Assembly (NCBI RefSeq): GCF_024749045.1
Contig: NZ_CP087184.1
Span: 4,402,001 to 4,466,000 of the forward strand
DNA: 64,000 bases
DNA from: Pseudomonas sp. B21-028
Lineage (GTDB): Bacteria > Pseudomonadota > Gammaproteobacteria > Pseudomonadales > Pseudomonadaceae
Reading direction: 5' to 3'
The translations under genes and the position numbers were made by a program. The notes under the pieces were generated by a model. That model worked only from the letters and a program-made list of their open reading frames with translations, was not told the DNA's origin and did no database searches. Positions within the stretch are counted from its first letter, which is position 1; the number at the start of each line of letters is the position of its first letter. This document shows, piece by piece, positions 33,962 to 44,199 of this stretch.

Positions 33962-35704
33962 TTACTTGCGGGCTGCTTCCCACGATTTCAGCAGTTCGTT
34001 GTAGTTAACCGTTTCGCCTTTTGGCTTCTCGTTCGCCAGTTTCGGCTTCGGTGCGCCCGGTTGGTCGAACCAGTACTGCGCATCGCGTTCCGGGTTCATT
34101 TTCGGCGCGCAAGTGGCCTGGGCCTTGGAGCGTTCCAGACGGGTCATGATCGCGTCCTGATCCTTGGCCAAGCCGTCGAGTGCCTGTTGCGGAGTTTTCT
34201 CGCCGCTGGCAGCTTCGGCGATGTGGCTCCACCACAGCTGAGCGAGACGCGGATAGTCCGGCACGTTGGTCCCGGTCGGGGTCCATTGCACGCGGGCCGG
34301 GCTGCGGTAGAACTCCACCAGGCCACCCAGCTTCGGTGCCAGGTCGGTCAACGCCTGGGAGTTGATGTCCGACTCGCGAATCGGCGTCAGGCCAACGATG
34401 GTTTTCTTCAGCGACACGGTTTTCGATGTCACGAACTGGGCATAGAGCCAGGCCGCAAGCTTCTGCTTCTCCGGCGTGGATTTCATGAAGGTCCATGAAC
34501 CCACGTCCTGATACCCCAGCTTCATGCCCTCTTCCCAGTACGGACCACGCGGCGAAGGCGCCATCCGCCATTTCGGCGTGCCATCGGCGTTTACCACCGG
34601 CAGGCCCGGCTTGGTCATGTCGGCGGTGAAGGCGGTGTACCAGAAAATCTGCTGAGCGATGTTGCCTTGGGCCGGCACCGGGCCGGACTCGGAGAAGGTC
34701 ATGCCCGCCGCTTCCGGTGGCGCGTACTTCTTCATCCAGTCCACATATTTGGTGGTGGCGAACACGGCCGCGGGACCGTTGGTGTCGCCGCCACGGGTCA
34801 CGCTGGAACCGACCGGATGGCAGTCCTCGACGCGGATACCCCACTCGTCCACCGGCAAACCGTTAGGCAGGCCTTTGTCGCCGCCACCGGCCATGGAGAA
34901 CCAGGCATCGGTGAAACGCCAGCCCAGGGACGGGTCTTTCTTGCCGTAGTCCATGTGGCCGTAGACGCGCTTGCCGTCGATCTCCTTGACGTCCTCGGAG
35001 AAGAACTTGGCGATGTCTTCATAGGCCGACCAGTTCACCGGTACACCCAGCTCGTAGCCGTACTTCTCCTTGAACTTGGCCTTCAGGTCCGGACGCTCGA
35101 ACCAGTCGGCGCGGAACCAGTAGAGGTTGGCGAATTGCTGGTCGGGCAGTTGATAGAGCTTGCCGTCCGGCGCGGTGGTGAAGGAGGTGCCGATGAAATC
35201 CTTGAGGTCCAGGGTCGGCGAAGTGAAATTCTTGCCTTCGTTGGCCATCAGATCGGTGATCGCTTCGGTCTTGCCGTAGCGAAAGTGCGTACCGATCAGG
35301 TCCGAGTCGTTGACCCAGCCGTCATAGATATTCTTGTCCGATTGCATCTGGGTCTGCAGCTTCTCCACCACGTCGCCTTCCTGAAGCAGGTCGTGGGTCA
35401 GCTGGATGCCGGTGATTTCGCTGAAGGCCTTGGCCAGCACCTTGGATTCATATTCGTGGGTGGCGATGGTTTCCGACACCACGTTGATTTTCATCCCGCG
35501 AAACGGCTCGGACGCCTTGATGAACCACTTGAGTTCTTCAAGCTGCTGCTCGGCTGTCAGGGTTGACGGCTTGAATTCACTGCCGATCCATTTTTTAGCG
35601 GCGTCTTCATAGGCGTCGGCCCAGGCCACAGCGCTCAACCCGCTGAGTGCCAGTGCGGCTGCCAATGAAACGCTATGTCGCAGCTTATTGTTTTTATTGA
35701 ACAT
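33962..35704 (-). CDS. GlpV-like ABC transporter substrate-binding protein
   Basis: 580 residues, long for a sugar-binding protein but normal for the GlpV group. A signal peptide ends at SAVAWA, about residue 29. The mature part has DGKLYQLPDQQFANLYWFRAD and the GPYWEEGMKLGYQDVGSW block. The gene order binding protein, DUF2160 protein, two permeases, two ATPases matches the rhizobial glycerol transporter GlpSTPQV. It captures a polyol, probably glycerol, in the periplasm; the substrate is inferred from gene order alone. It is the last gene of the operon, followed by a strong terminator. Confidence 0.82.
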   Translation of the reverse strand: MFNKNNKLRHSVSLAAALALSGLSAVAWADAYEDAAKKWIGSEFKPSTLTAEQQLEELKWFIKASEPFRGMKINVVSETIATHEYESKVLAKAFSEITGIQLTHDLLQEGDVVEKLQTQMQSDKNIYDGWVNDSDLIGTHFRYGKTEAITDLMANEGKNFTSPTLDLKDFIGTSFTTAPDGKLYQLPDQQFANLYWFRADWFERPDLKAKFKEKYGYELGVPVNWSAYEDIAKFFSEDVKEIDGKRVYGHMDYGKKDPSLGWRFTDAWFSMAGGGDKGLPNGLPVDEWGIRVEDCHPVGSSVTRGGDTNGPAAVFATTKYVDWMKKYAPPEAAGMTFSESGPVPAQGNIAQQIFWYTAFTADMTKPGLPVVNADGTPKWRMAPSPRGPYWEEGMKLGYQDVGSWTFMKSTPEKQKLAAWLYAQFVTSKTVSLKKTIVGLTPIRESDINSQALTDLAPKLGGLVEFYRSPARVQWTPTGTNVPDYPRLAQLWWSHIAEAASGEKTPQQALDGLAKDQDAIMTRLERSKAQATCAPKMNPERDAQYWFDQPGAPKPKLANEKPKGETVNYNELLKSWEAARK

Positions 35705-35767
35705 AGAGACCTCCTGTTTGGGTTTAAGAGCCTGATCGTCGAACCTTCGACGTGACCTGTACGGCCA

Positions 35768-36043
35768 CTAGCCCCACCGCATCACTGCCAACAGCCACAC
35801 CAAAGACAACGCGAACGCTATCCAGATGCTCCAGTCGGTCACGCCGATCACCAGCAGATGCAGGTAGGCGCTACCGAGAAGACCGATAAACAACCGATCG
35901 CCACGGGTGGTAGCAATCGGCAGGAAACCGCGCCGAGGGATACTCGGCGAACGCAGTTCCCAGGTGGTCATGCCCACAAGCAGCAAGGCGATGACCCCAA
36001 AAAAAGCCGCCGTAGGGACGGTCCAGTTCATCCATTCCATCAT
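35768..36043 (-). CDS. DUF2160 small membrane protein
   Basis: About 91 residues with two or three membrane helices (VPTAAFFGVIALLLVGMTTW, LLGSAYLHLLVIGVTDWSIW, and a final one). It is the small extra membrane protein characteristic of GlpSTPQV-type transporters. Two ATGs (36043 and 36040) lie side by side behind GAGGAG, so the exact start is open; the second has better spacing. Its stable linkage suggests a structural role in the transporter, but no mechanism is known. Confidence 0.82.
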   Translation of the reverse strand: MMEWMNWTVPTAAFFGVIALLLVGMTTWELRSPSIPRRGFLPIATTRGDRLFIGLLGSAYLHLLVIGVTDWSIWIAFALSLVWLLAVMRWG

Positions 36044-36050
36044 CGACTCC

Positions 36051-36851
<801 letters not shown>

Positions 36852-36861
36852 CGTGCGGGCC

Positions 36862-37728
36862 TCAACGGTTGGCGTCGGAGTGAGTCATGGCGGTGTAGAA
36901 CAGCCACGACACCAACAGAATGATCAGGAAGTACACCAGGGAAAACGCTGCCGCCGGGCCCAGGTCGAATTGACCGATGGCCATCTGCGTCAGGGTCTGG
37001 CTCAGGAACGTGGTGGCGTTACCCGGCCCGCCGCCGGTGAGCACGAACGGTTCGGTGTAAATCATGAAACTGTCCATGAAGCGCAGCATCACCGCGATCA
37101 GCAGCACGCTCTTCATCTTCGGCAACTGAATGTGCCGGAACACCGCCCAGTTGGACGCCCGATCAATCCGCGCCGCCTGGTAATACACATCCGGAATCGC
37201 CCGCAACCCGGAGTAGCACAGCAGCGCCACCAGCGAAGTCCAGTGCCAGACGTCCATCACCAGCACCGTCACCCAGGCGTCCATGGTATTGGCCGCATAG
37301 TTGTAGTTGATGCCCAGGGCGTTGAGGGTCGAACCGAGCAGGCCGATATCGGCGCGGCCGAAAATCTGCCAGATGGTGCCGACCACGTTCCATGGGATCA
37401 GCAGCGGGATCGCCAGGATGATCAACACCAGGGATGACCATTTGCCCTTGGTCGGCATGGTCAGGGCGATGGCGATCCCCAGGGGGATTTCGATCAGCAG
37501 CACGCATGCCGAATAGATGAACTGGCGCAGCAACGAGTCATGCAGCCGTGGGTCCAGCAGCACCTGCTTGTACCAGTCGGCACCGACGAAGTAGCGGCTG
37601 GACTGGTCGAAGATGTCCTGCACCGAATAGTTGACCACGGTCATCATCGGGATCACCGCACTGAAGGCCACCAGCAGGAACACCGGCAACACCAGCCACC
37701 AGGCCTTGTTGTTCTGCACCTTGTTCAT
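36862..37728 (-). CDS. ABC transporter permease, MalF/GlpP-like
   Basis: 288 residues, six membrane helices. The N-terminus MNKVQNNKAWWLVLPVFLLV leads into the first helix, and the coupling loop includes YYQAARIDRASNWAVFRHIQLP. It is the partner of the MalG-like protein. The start at 37728 overlaps the end of the upstream ATPase gene by four bases, so both come from one message. Confidence 0.9.
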   Translation of the reverse strand: MNKVQNNKAWWLVLPVFLLVAFSAVIPMMTVVNYSVQDIFDQSSRYFVGADWYKQVLLDPRLHDSLLRQFIYSACVLLIEIPLGIAIALTMPTKGKWSSLVLIILAIPLLIPWNVVGTIWQIFGRADIGLLGSTLNALGINYNYAANTMDAWVTVLVMDVWHWTSLVALLCYSGLRAIPDVYYQAARIDRASNWAVFRHIQLPKMKSVLLIAVMLRFMDSFMIYTEPFVLTGGGPGNATTFLSQTLTQMAIGQFDLGPAAAFSLVYFLIILLVSWLFYTAMTHSDANR

Positions 37729-38834
37729 GGCTGCACCTCGTTCGACGATTCCAGCAAATATTCATTGGCGTACACCATCAGCCATTGGGCCGGGAAGCTG
37801 ATATACGCCGTGCCTTCCGGCACCGGTTTGTCTTCGGCCAGGCGCACCTTGAGCGGCGCGCCGTCGAGGTTGAGGGTCAGGATCTTGTAGGTGCCCAGGT
37901 CTTCGACGTGGGTCACCTCGGCGCGCATCGCGTCGTCGTAGGGGCCATCCCAGACATGGACGAATTCGGGGCGGATACCGACTTTCAGGGTCTTGCCTTC
38001 AGCCTCGGCCACGCGCTTTTGCAGGGTTTCGGACAATGGCAGGTGGGTCGAGCCGAAACCGACGCCGCCCGGTTGCGCGGTGACCTCGATCAGGTTCATC
38101 CCGGGGCTGCCGATGAAGTAACCGACAAAGGTGTGGCTCGGGCGCTCGAACAAGTCCCGGGGCGTGCCGAATTGCACGATCTGGCCGCCGTACATCACTG
38201 CGATCTTATCGGCGAAGGTGGAAGCTTCCAACTGGTCGTGGGTCACGTAGACCATGGTGATGTTGAACTGCTCGTGGATCTGCTTGAGCTTGCGCCGCAA
38301 CTTCCATTTCAGGTGCGGGTCGATCACCGTCAGCGGTTCGTCGAAGAGGATCGCCGACACGTCGTCGCGTACCAGTCCACGGCCCATGGAGACTTTCTGT
38401 TTCTCATCGGCGGTGAGATTGCGAGCCTTTTTGTCCAGCAGGTTCTGAAGGTCGAGGACTTCGGCGATTTCCTGCACTTTGGTATGGACTTTCGCTTCGG
38501 CCATACCCTGGTTGCGCAGCGGGAACGCCAGGTTGTCGAACACCGTCATGGTGTCGTAGACCACCGGGAACTGGAACACTTGGGCGATGTTGCGCCGCTC
38601 CGGGCTCAGGTCGTTGACGACCTTGTTGTCGAACTTCACCTGGCCCTCGGAAGGGCTGAGCAATCCTGAAATGATGTTGAGCAAGGTGGATTTACCGCAC
38701 CCCGAAGGCCCAAGCAACGCATAGGCGCCGCCCTGCTCCCAGACGTGGTTCATCTCGCGGATCGCGTAATCCTCGGGGCCCGCCGGGGTGCTGGTGTAGC
38801 TGTGGGCGAGGTTCTGCAAATGAATTTCAGCCAT
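37725..38834 (-). CDS. ABC transporter ATP-binding protein, GlpT-like
   Basis: 369 residues of the MalK group with an N-terminal ATPase domain and a C-terminal regulatory OB-type domain. Walker A is LLGPSGCGKST, Walker B is AILFDEPLTVIDP, and the switch is VYVTHDQLEA. The signature reads LTADEKQKVSMGRGL instead of LSGGQ, a deviation expected for one member of a heterodimeric pair such as GlpS/GlpT. The next ATPase upstream carries a normal LSGGQQQR. Confidence 0.88.
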   Translation of the reverse strand: MAEIHLQNLAHSYTSTPAGPEDYAIREMNHVWEQGGAYALLGPSGCGKSTLLNIISGLLSPSEGQVKFDNKVVNDLSPERRNIAQVFQFPVVYDTMTVFDNLAFPLRNQGMAEAKVHTKVQEIAEVLDLQNLLDKKARNLTADEKQKVSMGRGLVRDDVSAILFDEPLTVIDPHLKWKLRRKLKQIHEQFNITMVYVTHDQLEASTFADKIAVMYGGQIVQFGTPRDLFERPSHTFVGYFIGSPGMNLIEVTAQPGGVGFGSTHLPLSETLQKRVAEAEGKTLKVGIRPEFVHVWDGPYDDAMRAEVTHVEDLGTYKILTLNLDGAPLKVRLAEDKPVPEGTAYISFPAQWLMVYANEYLLESSNEVQP

Positions 38835-39928
38835 CAGGCAACCCTCGCAATACGCTGGCCCGGGGCCTGAACCAACTTGCCCTGGGCGTCGAAGACAAAC
38901 AGTTTGTGGGTCGGGATGTAGATGCGGATCGGCGCATCGACGTCGTACTCATGCACGCCGGGCAGGTGCAGCACCAACAGGAAATGTTCGTTGCGCACGT
39001 GCAGGAAGGTCTCCGAGCCACTGATCTCGGCCACCTCGACGGTCACCGCCAGTTCCAGGTCGTCGTCGTTGCTCGGCACCAGGGAAATATGGCTGGGGCG
39101 CACGCCAAAGCGGAATTCGCCCTCGCCCACCGGGCGCAGATCGACGTTCAGCGGGAAATGCACGAAATTGGCGAAGCTCACTTCATTACCGGCAATGCGT
39201 CCCGGCATGAGGTTGATGGGCGGCTCGGAAAACAGCTCGGCGGCCAGCACGGTTTGTGGCTGGTGATAGACCGAGGCCGCCTTGCCGCTCTGGATCACCC
39301 GGCCTTCGTGAAGAATAGTGGTGGTGCCGCCCAGGGCCAACGCTTCGTTGGGCTCGGTGGTGGCATAGACGGCGATGGTGTGGCGGGCCTGGAACAGTTC
39401 GCGCATTTCCTGGCGAAGCTCTTCACGCAGTTTGTAGTCCAGGTTCACCAGCGGCTCGTCGAACAGGATCAGCTCCGCATCCTTGACCAGCGCGCGGGCC
39501 ATGGCGGTACGCTGCTGCTGGCCGCCGGAGAGTTCCAGTGGATGGCGCTTCAAGAACTTTTCGATCCGCAGCATCTTCGCGGTTTCCAGCACCTTGCTCT
39601 GGATCACCTCGTTGGACACACCGGCCTGGCGCAAGGGCGAGGCGATGTTTTCGAAAACGGTCATGGTCGGGTAGTTGATGAACTGCTGATAGACCATCGA
39701 CACGTTACGCAACCGAACCGGACGATTCGTCACGTCAACGCCGTTCATCAGGATGCGACCGCTGTCAGGCTTGTCCAGGCCGGCCATCAGGCGCATGAGA
39801 CTGGTCTTGCCGGACAATGTGCGGCCCAACAGAACGTTGAAGGATCCGGGTTCGAAATTCAGGTTGGCATCGTCGATCCAGGACTGGCCCTCGACGGTGC
39901 GACAAATGTGCTCAAGCGTTAATGACAT
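38834..39928 (-). CDS. ABC transporter ATP-binding protein, GlpS-like
   Basis: 364 residues. The signature LSGGQQQRTAMARAL and Walker B AELILFDEPLVNLD are normal. Walker A is replaced by LLGRTLSGKTSLM, still with the lysine, and the switch region reads VYATTEPNEALAL, lacking the usual histidine after VT. It is therefore the complementary half of an asymmetric ATPase pair with the next gene. First gene of the five-subunit operon, transcribed from the sigma-54 promoter about 35 bases upstream. Confidence 0.88.
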   Translation of the reverse strand: MSLTLEHICRTVEGQSWIDDANLNFEPGSFNVLLGRTLSGKTSLMRLMAGLDKPDSGRILMNGVDVTNRPVRLRNVSMVYQQFINYPTMTVFENIASPLRQAGVSNEVIQSKVLETAKMLRIEKFLKRHPLELSGGQQQRTAMARALVKDAELILFDEPLVNLDYKLREELRQEMRELFQARHTIAVYATTEPNEALALGGTTTILHEGRVIQSGKAASVYHQPQTVLAAELFSEPPINLMPGRIAGNEVSFANFVHFPLNVDLRPVGEGEFRFGVRPSHISLVPSNDDDLELAVTVEVAEISGSETFLHVRNEHFLLVLHLPGVHEYDVDAPIRIYIPTHKLFVFDAQGKLVQAPGQRIARVA

Positions 39929-39974
39929 GGCTCGGCCTTTTTATTTTTTGGAGTCAAGCGACCGAAGGTTAAAA

Positions 39975-39989
39975 GCGAAAGCCGTGCCA
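39975..39989 (-). promoter_or_regulatory. sigma-54 promoter of the GlpS-like operon
   Basis: On the minus strand the sequence reads TGGCACGGCTTTCGC: a perfect -24 box (TGGCACG) and a -12 box TCGC with one mismatch from TTGC, at the correct spacing. Transcription should begin near 39963, about 35 bases before the GlpS-like ATG. The divergent gene codes for a sigma-54 activator. Confidence 0.7.
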
Positions 39990-40053
39990 GAAATTTCAAC
40001 ACCCTGAATTTATTGGGTTTTATGGATTTTTTCAGGAGAAATACGTTCGCCGA

Positions 40054-40133
40054 TGAACACAAGTGAACAGACATGACTGAACAACTGAACAATTCGCTGG
40101 TTGACAATGAACAATTATGAACAACAATGAATG
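40054..40133. promoter_or_regulatory. array of TGAACA hexamers, candidate activator sites
   Basis: TGAACA occurs exactly at 40054, 40064, 40078, 40086, 40108 and 40118, with near-copies TTGACA at 40102 and TGAATG at 40128. Most spacings are 10 or 22 bases, that is whole helical turns. The array lies 65-155 bases upstream of the sigma-54 promoter, where enhancer sites are expected. All copies point the same way. Confidence 0.65.
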
Positions 40134-40160
40134 AAGGTTTTTTGAGGCTTAACTGTCTTC

Positions 40161-40250
40161 CTGTGGGAGCGAGCCTGCTCGCGATAGCGTCGGATCAGCC
40201 GCACCCATATTGCCGATAGACCGCTATCGCGAGCAGGCTCGCTCCCACAG
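40161..40250. repeat. inverted REP pair, GTGGGAGCGAGC family
   Basis: CTGTGGGAGCGAGCCTGCTC at 40161 and GAGCAGGCTCGCTCCCACAG ending at 40250, separated by roughly 35 bases. It sits between the activator-site array and the regulator gene. Confidence 0.88.
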
Positions 40251-40347
40251 GATTTGCGTTCTACCTGGCAATCGGGCTTGCCCCAGCACAAGGAGTCTGT
40301 GCGAAACTCACCACAACAATAAAAAACAGCTTCTGCGAGAGTGCCCC

Positions 40348-42210
40348 ATGGCCGCACCAGCTCCTGCCTTGTCCCACGACGCCATCATCCAGGCTTCCTG
40401 GTCCCGCTGCCGTGCCTTTGGCCTGAATCACCAGAGCGCGCCGACCTTCGACCCGTTGCCCGCCGAAGGCATTGCCCAGTTGCTGGAAAGCCAGCATTCC
40501 CTGGTGCAGACCACCCACCAGGAAGTCCTGCCTTACTATGAGAACATCCTCAGCAATTCCAATTGCCTGATCATGCTGGCCGACAACCAGGGACAGGTGC
40601 TGACCTCCTGGGGCACCCAGCGCTTCATCGAGCCAAAACTGGCCCACGGCTTCAGCGCCGGGGCGAGCTGGATGGAGCGTTGCACCGGCACCAATGCCAT
40701 CGGCACCGCGCTGGCCTGCGAACAGGCCGTGCACATTGAACACGATGAACACTTCCTCAAGGCCAACCGCTTCATGACCGGCTCCGCCGCGCCGATCTTC
40801 GATGCCGAGCGCAAGGTCATCGCCGTGCTGGACGTGTCCAGCGACAGCTACCTGCCGCCCTCCCATACCCTGGGCATGGTCAAGATGATGAGCCAGACCG
40901 TGGAGAACCGGCTGATCCTCAACCTGTTCCGCGGTGAACACTTCCAGCTCATCTTCAACACCGGCTTGAACAACCTCGACAGCCAATGGGCCGGCCTGCT
41001 GATTTTCGATGAGAGCGGCCAGGTCCTCTCCGCCAACCGTCGGGCCGATAACCTGCTGGGCCTGAGCCTGTCGCGGGTGAGCATCGAAAGCCTGTTCAAG
41101 GTCTCGTTGCTGGACCTGCTGAACCAGCCCGACGGCCTGCCGTTTTCCCTGCAAGCAGCCGGGCGCAATCGTTTCCAGTGCATGCTCAAGCGCCCGAACC
41201 AGATCTCGATCAAGCCACGCATCTTCACCGAACCGGTGCCGGCGCCCTCATCTGCTCCTGCTCCCGCTCCCGCCAGCCACGTCATCAGCCTCAATACCCT
41301 GCACTTTGGTGACAGCCGCGTGGAAAAAGCCGTGCGCCAGGCCGAACGCTTGCTGGAAAAAGACATTCCGCTGCTGATCCACGGCGAAACCGGCGTCGGC
41401 AAGGAAGTGTTCGTCAAGGCTTTGCACCAGGCCAGCTCCCGTTGCCAGCAGCCATTCATTGCGGTCAACTGCGCGGCCATCCCGGCCGAGCTGGTGGAAT
41501 CGGAATTGTTCGGTTACGAAAAAGGCGCCTTCACCGGCGCCAACCAGAAGGGCAGCATCGGCCTGATCCGCAAGGCCGACCGTGGCACACTGTTCCTCGA
41601 CGAGATCGGCGACATGCCCCTGCCGACCCAGGCCCGCTTGCTGCGGGTACTGCAGGAGCGTTGCGTGCAACCGGTGGGCAGCGCCGAGCTGTTCCCGGTG
41701 GACATCCGCATCATCTCCGCCACCAACCGCTCGCTGCGCGAACAAGTGCAACTGGGCCGTTTCCGCGAAGACCTGTACTACCGCATCGGCGGCCTGACCC
41801 TGGAACTGCCGCCCCTGCGCGAACGCAGCGACAAGCAGGCGCTGTTCAAACGTCTCTGGGAACATCATCGCGAGCCGACCCAATGGGCTGGCTTGAGCCG
41901 CGAGGTACAGGAATTGTTCGAGCGTCATCCGTGGCCGGGCAATCTGCGACAAGTCAGCAGCGTGCTGCAAGTGGCCTTGGCGATGGCGGAGGAACAGCCG
42001 ATCCGCCCTGAACACCTGCCGGATGATTTCTTCGTGGACCTGGAGATGGACCCGGTGGACGCACCGGAGCCACTGTCGGTGGACCTGAACGACGCCGAAG
42101 ACTTGAACCGCCAATTGCAGGCGGTCGGCGGAAACATCTCGCACTTGGCGCGCCGGCTCGGGGTCAGCCGTAATACCTTGTATAAACGCCTGCGGCAGCT
42201 TGAAAACTGA
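40348..42210 (+). CDS. AcoR-type sigma-54-dependent transcriptional activator
   Basis: 620 residues. An N-terminal GAF-like sensing region (about 60-210) and a PAS-like segment (about 220-300) precede the AAA+ domain with Walker A GETGVGKE (346-353), the sigma-54 contact loop GAFTGA (393-398) and the LFLDEIGDM Walker B. The C-terminal Fis-type helix-turn-helix is ISHLARRLGVSRNTLYKRL. I start at ATG 40348, since the preceding open frame runs through a REP repeat. It is divergent from the GlpSTPQV-like operon, which has a sigma-54 promoter, so it very probably activates that operon in response to a small ligand. Confidence 0.9.
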   Translation: MAAPAPALSHDAIIQASWSRCRAFGLNHQSAPTFDPLPAEGIAQLLESQHSLVQTTHQEVLPYYENILSNSNCLIMLADNQGQVLTSWGTQRFIEPKLAHGFSAGASWMERCTGTNAIGTALACEQAVHIEHDEHFLKANRFMTGSAAPIFDAERKVIAVLDVSSDSYLPPSHTLGMVKMMSQTVENRLILNLFRGEHFQLIFNTGLNNLDSQWAGLLIFDESGQVLSANRRADNLLGLSLSRVSIESLFKVSLLDLLNQPDGLPFSLQAAGRNRFQCMLKRPNQISIKPRIFTEPVPAPSSAPAPAPASHVISLNTLHFGDSRVEKAVRQAERLLEKDIPLLIHGETGVGKEVFVKALHQASSRCQQPFIAVNCAAIPAELVESELFGYEKGAFTGANQKGSIGLIRKADRGTLFLDEIGDMPLPTQARLLRVLQERCVQPVGSAELFPVDIRIISATNRSLREQVQLGRFREDLYYRIGGLTLELPPLRERSDKQALFKRLWEHHREPTQWAGLSREVQELFERHPWPGNLRQVSSVLQVALAMAEEQPIRPEHLPDDFFVDLEMDPVDAPEPLSVDLNDAEDLNRQLQAVGGNISHLARRLGVSRNTLYKRLRQLEN

Positions 42211-42216
42211 GGGAGC

Positions 42217-42238
42217 AGCAGCCTGCCAACAGGCTGCT
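42217..42238 (+). terminator. hairpin after the activator gene
   Basis: AGCAGCCTG (42217-42225), CCAA loop, CAGGCTGCT (42230-42238): a perfect nine-base stem seven bases after the stop codon. No T-run follows, so it may be a transcript-end stabiliser or a weak bidirectional terminator between convergent genes. Confidence 0.55.
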
Positions 42239-42258
42239 ACGCCGGGTTCAGCCGAGCC

Positions 42259-42765
42259 TCAATCAAACGCACCGTTCAGCACTTCGTAGATGATGCCACT
42301 GGCGATCGCCACCAGGATCAAGTCAGTGCCCACCTGCCGCCACTCGTAGCCATCGTAGTGCGGCAAGCGTCCCAACAGACGCCCGTCCAGCTTCTTGGCA
42401 ATACCCGGCGGCATCGGTTTGCCCCGGGCAAGGTTTTTCTGGATGCCCGGTGGCAGCGCCGGGCCGGGGCTCCAATAGTCGCGGTAACCACCGATCACAC
42501 CGATGATGCCGCCCCGGTCGATGCTCGGGCCGTTGTGCCAGTCGCCGCCACCGCCACCGCCGTGAGCGTTGCCCTTGCCACCCTGGTTACCATAGTTGCC
42601 TTGACCGCCCTTGTTGCCTTGTCCTCCTTTGCCCTGCCCGTGACCTGGCACCTGGTCGAACTGAGCGTTTCCCTTGCCGTTCCCCGGATCCGCGACGACA
42701 ATTTCAGGCCCCGCCACCAAGGCGAAGCATGTAACCACTGCTATCAACGAGCGAGACTTGAGCAT
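42259..42765 (-). CDS. CigR/RcnB-type glycine-rich periplasmic protein
   Basis: 168 residues. A signal peptide (MLKSRSLIAVVTCFALVAG, cleavage near VVADP) is followed by a low-complexity region of about 60 residues rich in Gly, Asn and Gln. The conserved C-terminal domain has PPGIQKNLARGKPMPPGIAKK, LPHYDGYEWRQVG and DLILVAIASGIIYEVL. This is the layout of the anti-virulence regulator CigR family in Pseudomonas annotations. The ATG at 42765 gives a proper signal sequence. Actual function here is unknown. Confidence 0.8.
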   Translation of the reverse strand: MLKSRSLIAVVTCFALVAGPEIVVADPGNGKGNAQFDQVPGHGQGKGGQGNKGGQGNYGNQGGKGNAHGGGGGGDWHNGPSIDRGGIIGVIGGYRDYWSPGPALPPGIQKNLARGKPMPPGIAKKLDGRLLGRLPHYDGYEWRQVGTDLILVAIASGIIYEVLNGAFD

Positions 42766-42878
42766 GATGGTTCTCACTAAAAAGGGAAGGTCCCTGCACA
42801 TATGGACGCTTAGGATGATATTAGTTCCACATCACGTCCCCCGCCGCTGAGGCCTGCAACGAACGCCAAAGGAGCTCC

Positions 42879-44090
42879 ATGCGCAAGGATTACCTGGCTT
42901 TCTTCGTTTCATTATTCCTCTCCCGGCTGGCCGATCAGATCTTGCTGTTTATCGTCCCGTTGATTGTGTTCCAGACCACCAACAGCGTCTCCTGGGCGGG
43001 CTTGGCTTTCTTTGTCGAATCCCTGCCGCGCTATTTGTCGTTCCCGATCTGCGGCGCGTTGTGCGACAAGTTCTCGCCCGTCCGCATCCTGCACATCAGC
43101 CAGGTCTACCGTGCCGTGGCGTGCCTCGCTGCCATAACGCTCTACGGGATCTTTGGCGGCCTCTACTGGATCATCGCTCTCTCGGCCGTGTGCGGCGTGC
43201 TGACCACCCAGGGCATCATGGCCCGAGAAGTGGTGATGCCTTACATCTTCAAGCACTACACCTATGCCAAGACCCTGTCCTACTCGCAGATCGCCGACCA
43301 GGGCGGGCTGGTATTGGGCCCGCTGCTCGCCGCGCTGATACTTGAGGTGTGGGCATGGCATTGGGTGGTACTGGCAATTTCCGCGCTGTTCCTGCTGGCG
43401 GACCTGGCCATGCGCTACTGGCAGAGCACCAGTTCAGTCACCCTGGAAACGTTCGAGCAACATCACGACCTGTGGCTGAACCCGCTACGCATCGCTTTCA
43501 GCCATATCCGCAACCTGGCGGAACTGAAGAAGATCATCAGCCTGGCGGTCGGCGTCAATCTGATCATTGGCGTCACGCTCGCCACTTCGGCGGCCATGGT
43601 CATTGGCCAATACAGCGCCGGCAAGGACTACTACGCCGGGTTGCAGGCGGCCGGTGCCGTGACCACCATCGGCATCCTGTTCCTCCTGGCACGGGTCACA
43701 CTGCCCTTGAAGTGGCTGGGCATCCTGTCGTACATGCTGATCGCCACAGGCGCCTTCATCACCGCCCTCAGCCCGAACGCCTGGGGTTATGTGGTGGGTT
43801 TTCTGCTGGTCGTCGGCTTCGACAAAATGTTCAACGTCTACATGCGCAGCATCCGCCAGCAAGTCATCCCGCCCCAGGATTTCGGCAAGACCGTCGGCAT
43901 CATCACGTTGCTCAACAACCTGTCACAACCGCTGGCGGGCCTGCTGGTCGCGCTGCTGGCGGCGCCGATCGGATTGCAAAAGGTGATTCTGCTGCTGGCG
44001 TTGGCGGCTGGACTGATCGGCCTCGGGGTGGTAGTGGCCTATCGGACCCCGAGTCCTCGATCAACGCTCCGTGGCGCGGATACCGAATGA
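42879..44090 (+). CDS. MFS transporter
   Basis: 403 residues with 11-12 membrane helices. The N-terminus MRKDYLAFFVSLFLSRLADQ and the loop GALCDKFSPVRIL between helices 2 and 3 are major-facilitator features (a G-x3-D-x-R/K-like motif). The closest style is EntS/MefA-type exporters. It is divergent from the CigR-like gene, with no biosynthetic gene nearby, so no substrate is suggested. A start at 42879 with AAGGAGCTCC upstream is well supported. Confidence 0.85.
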   Translation: MRKDYLAFFVSLFLSRLADQILLFIVPLIVFQTTNSVSWAGLAFFVESLPRYLSFPICGALCDKFSPVRILHISQVYRAVACLAAITLYGIFGGLYWIIALSAVCGVLTTQGIMAREVVMPYIFKHYTYAKTLSYSQIADQGGLVLGPLLAALILEVWAWHWVVLAISALFLLADLAMRYWQSTSSVTLETFEQHHDLWLNPLRIAFSHIRNLAELKKIISLAVGVNLIIGVTLATSAAMVIGQYSAGKDYYAGLQAAGAVTTIGILFLLARVTLPLKWLGILSYMLIATGAFITALSPNAWGYVVGFLLVVGFDKMFNVYMRSIRQQVIPPQDFGKTVGIITLLNNLSQPLAGLLVALLAAPIGLQKVILLLALAAGLIGLGVVVAYRTPSPRSTLRGADTE

Positions 44091-44199
44091 AATCGCGCAA
44101 CCGATGCTGACCTCGCGCTAAGCCCGTCGCTGCACGCTTACTGACTTATTGTTGAGGCATGGTTGAGGCATTACAGGTGTACGAATCCATTCGTCGCCT

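Noticed and set aside
40210..40347. Longer N-terminus for the AcoR-type activator
   Set aside because: The extra codons are translated REP repeat and lack a ribosome site; the ATG at 40348 starts the usual family sequence.
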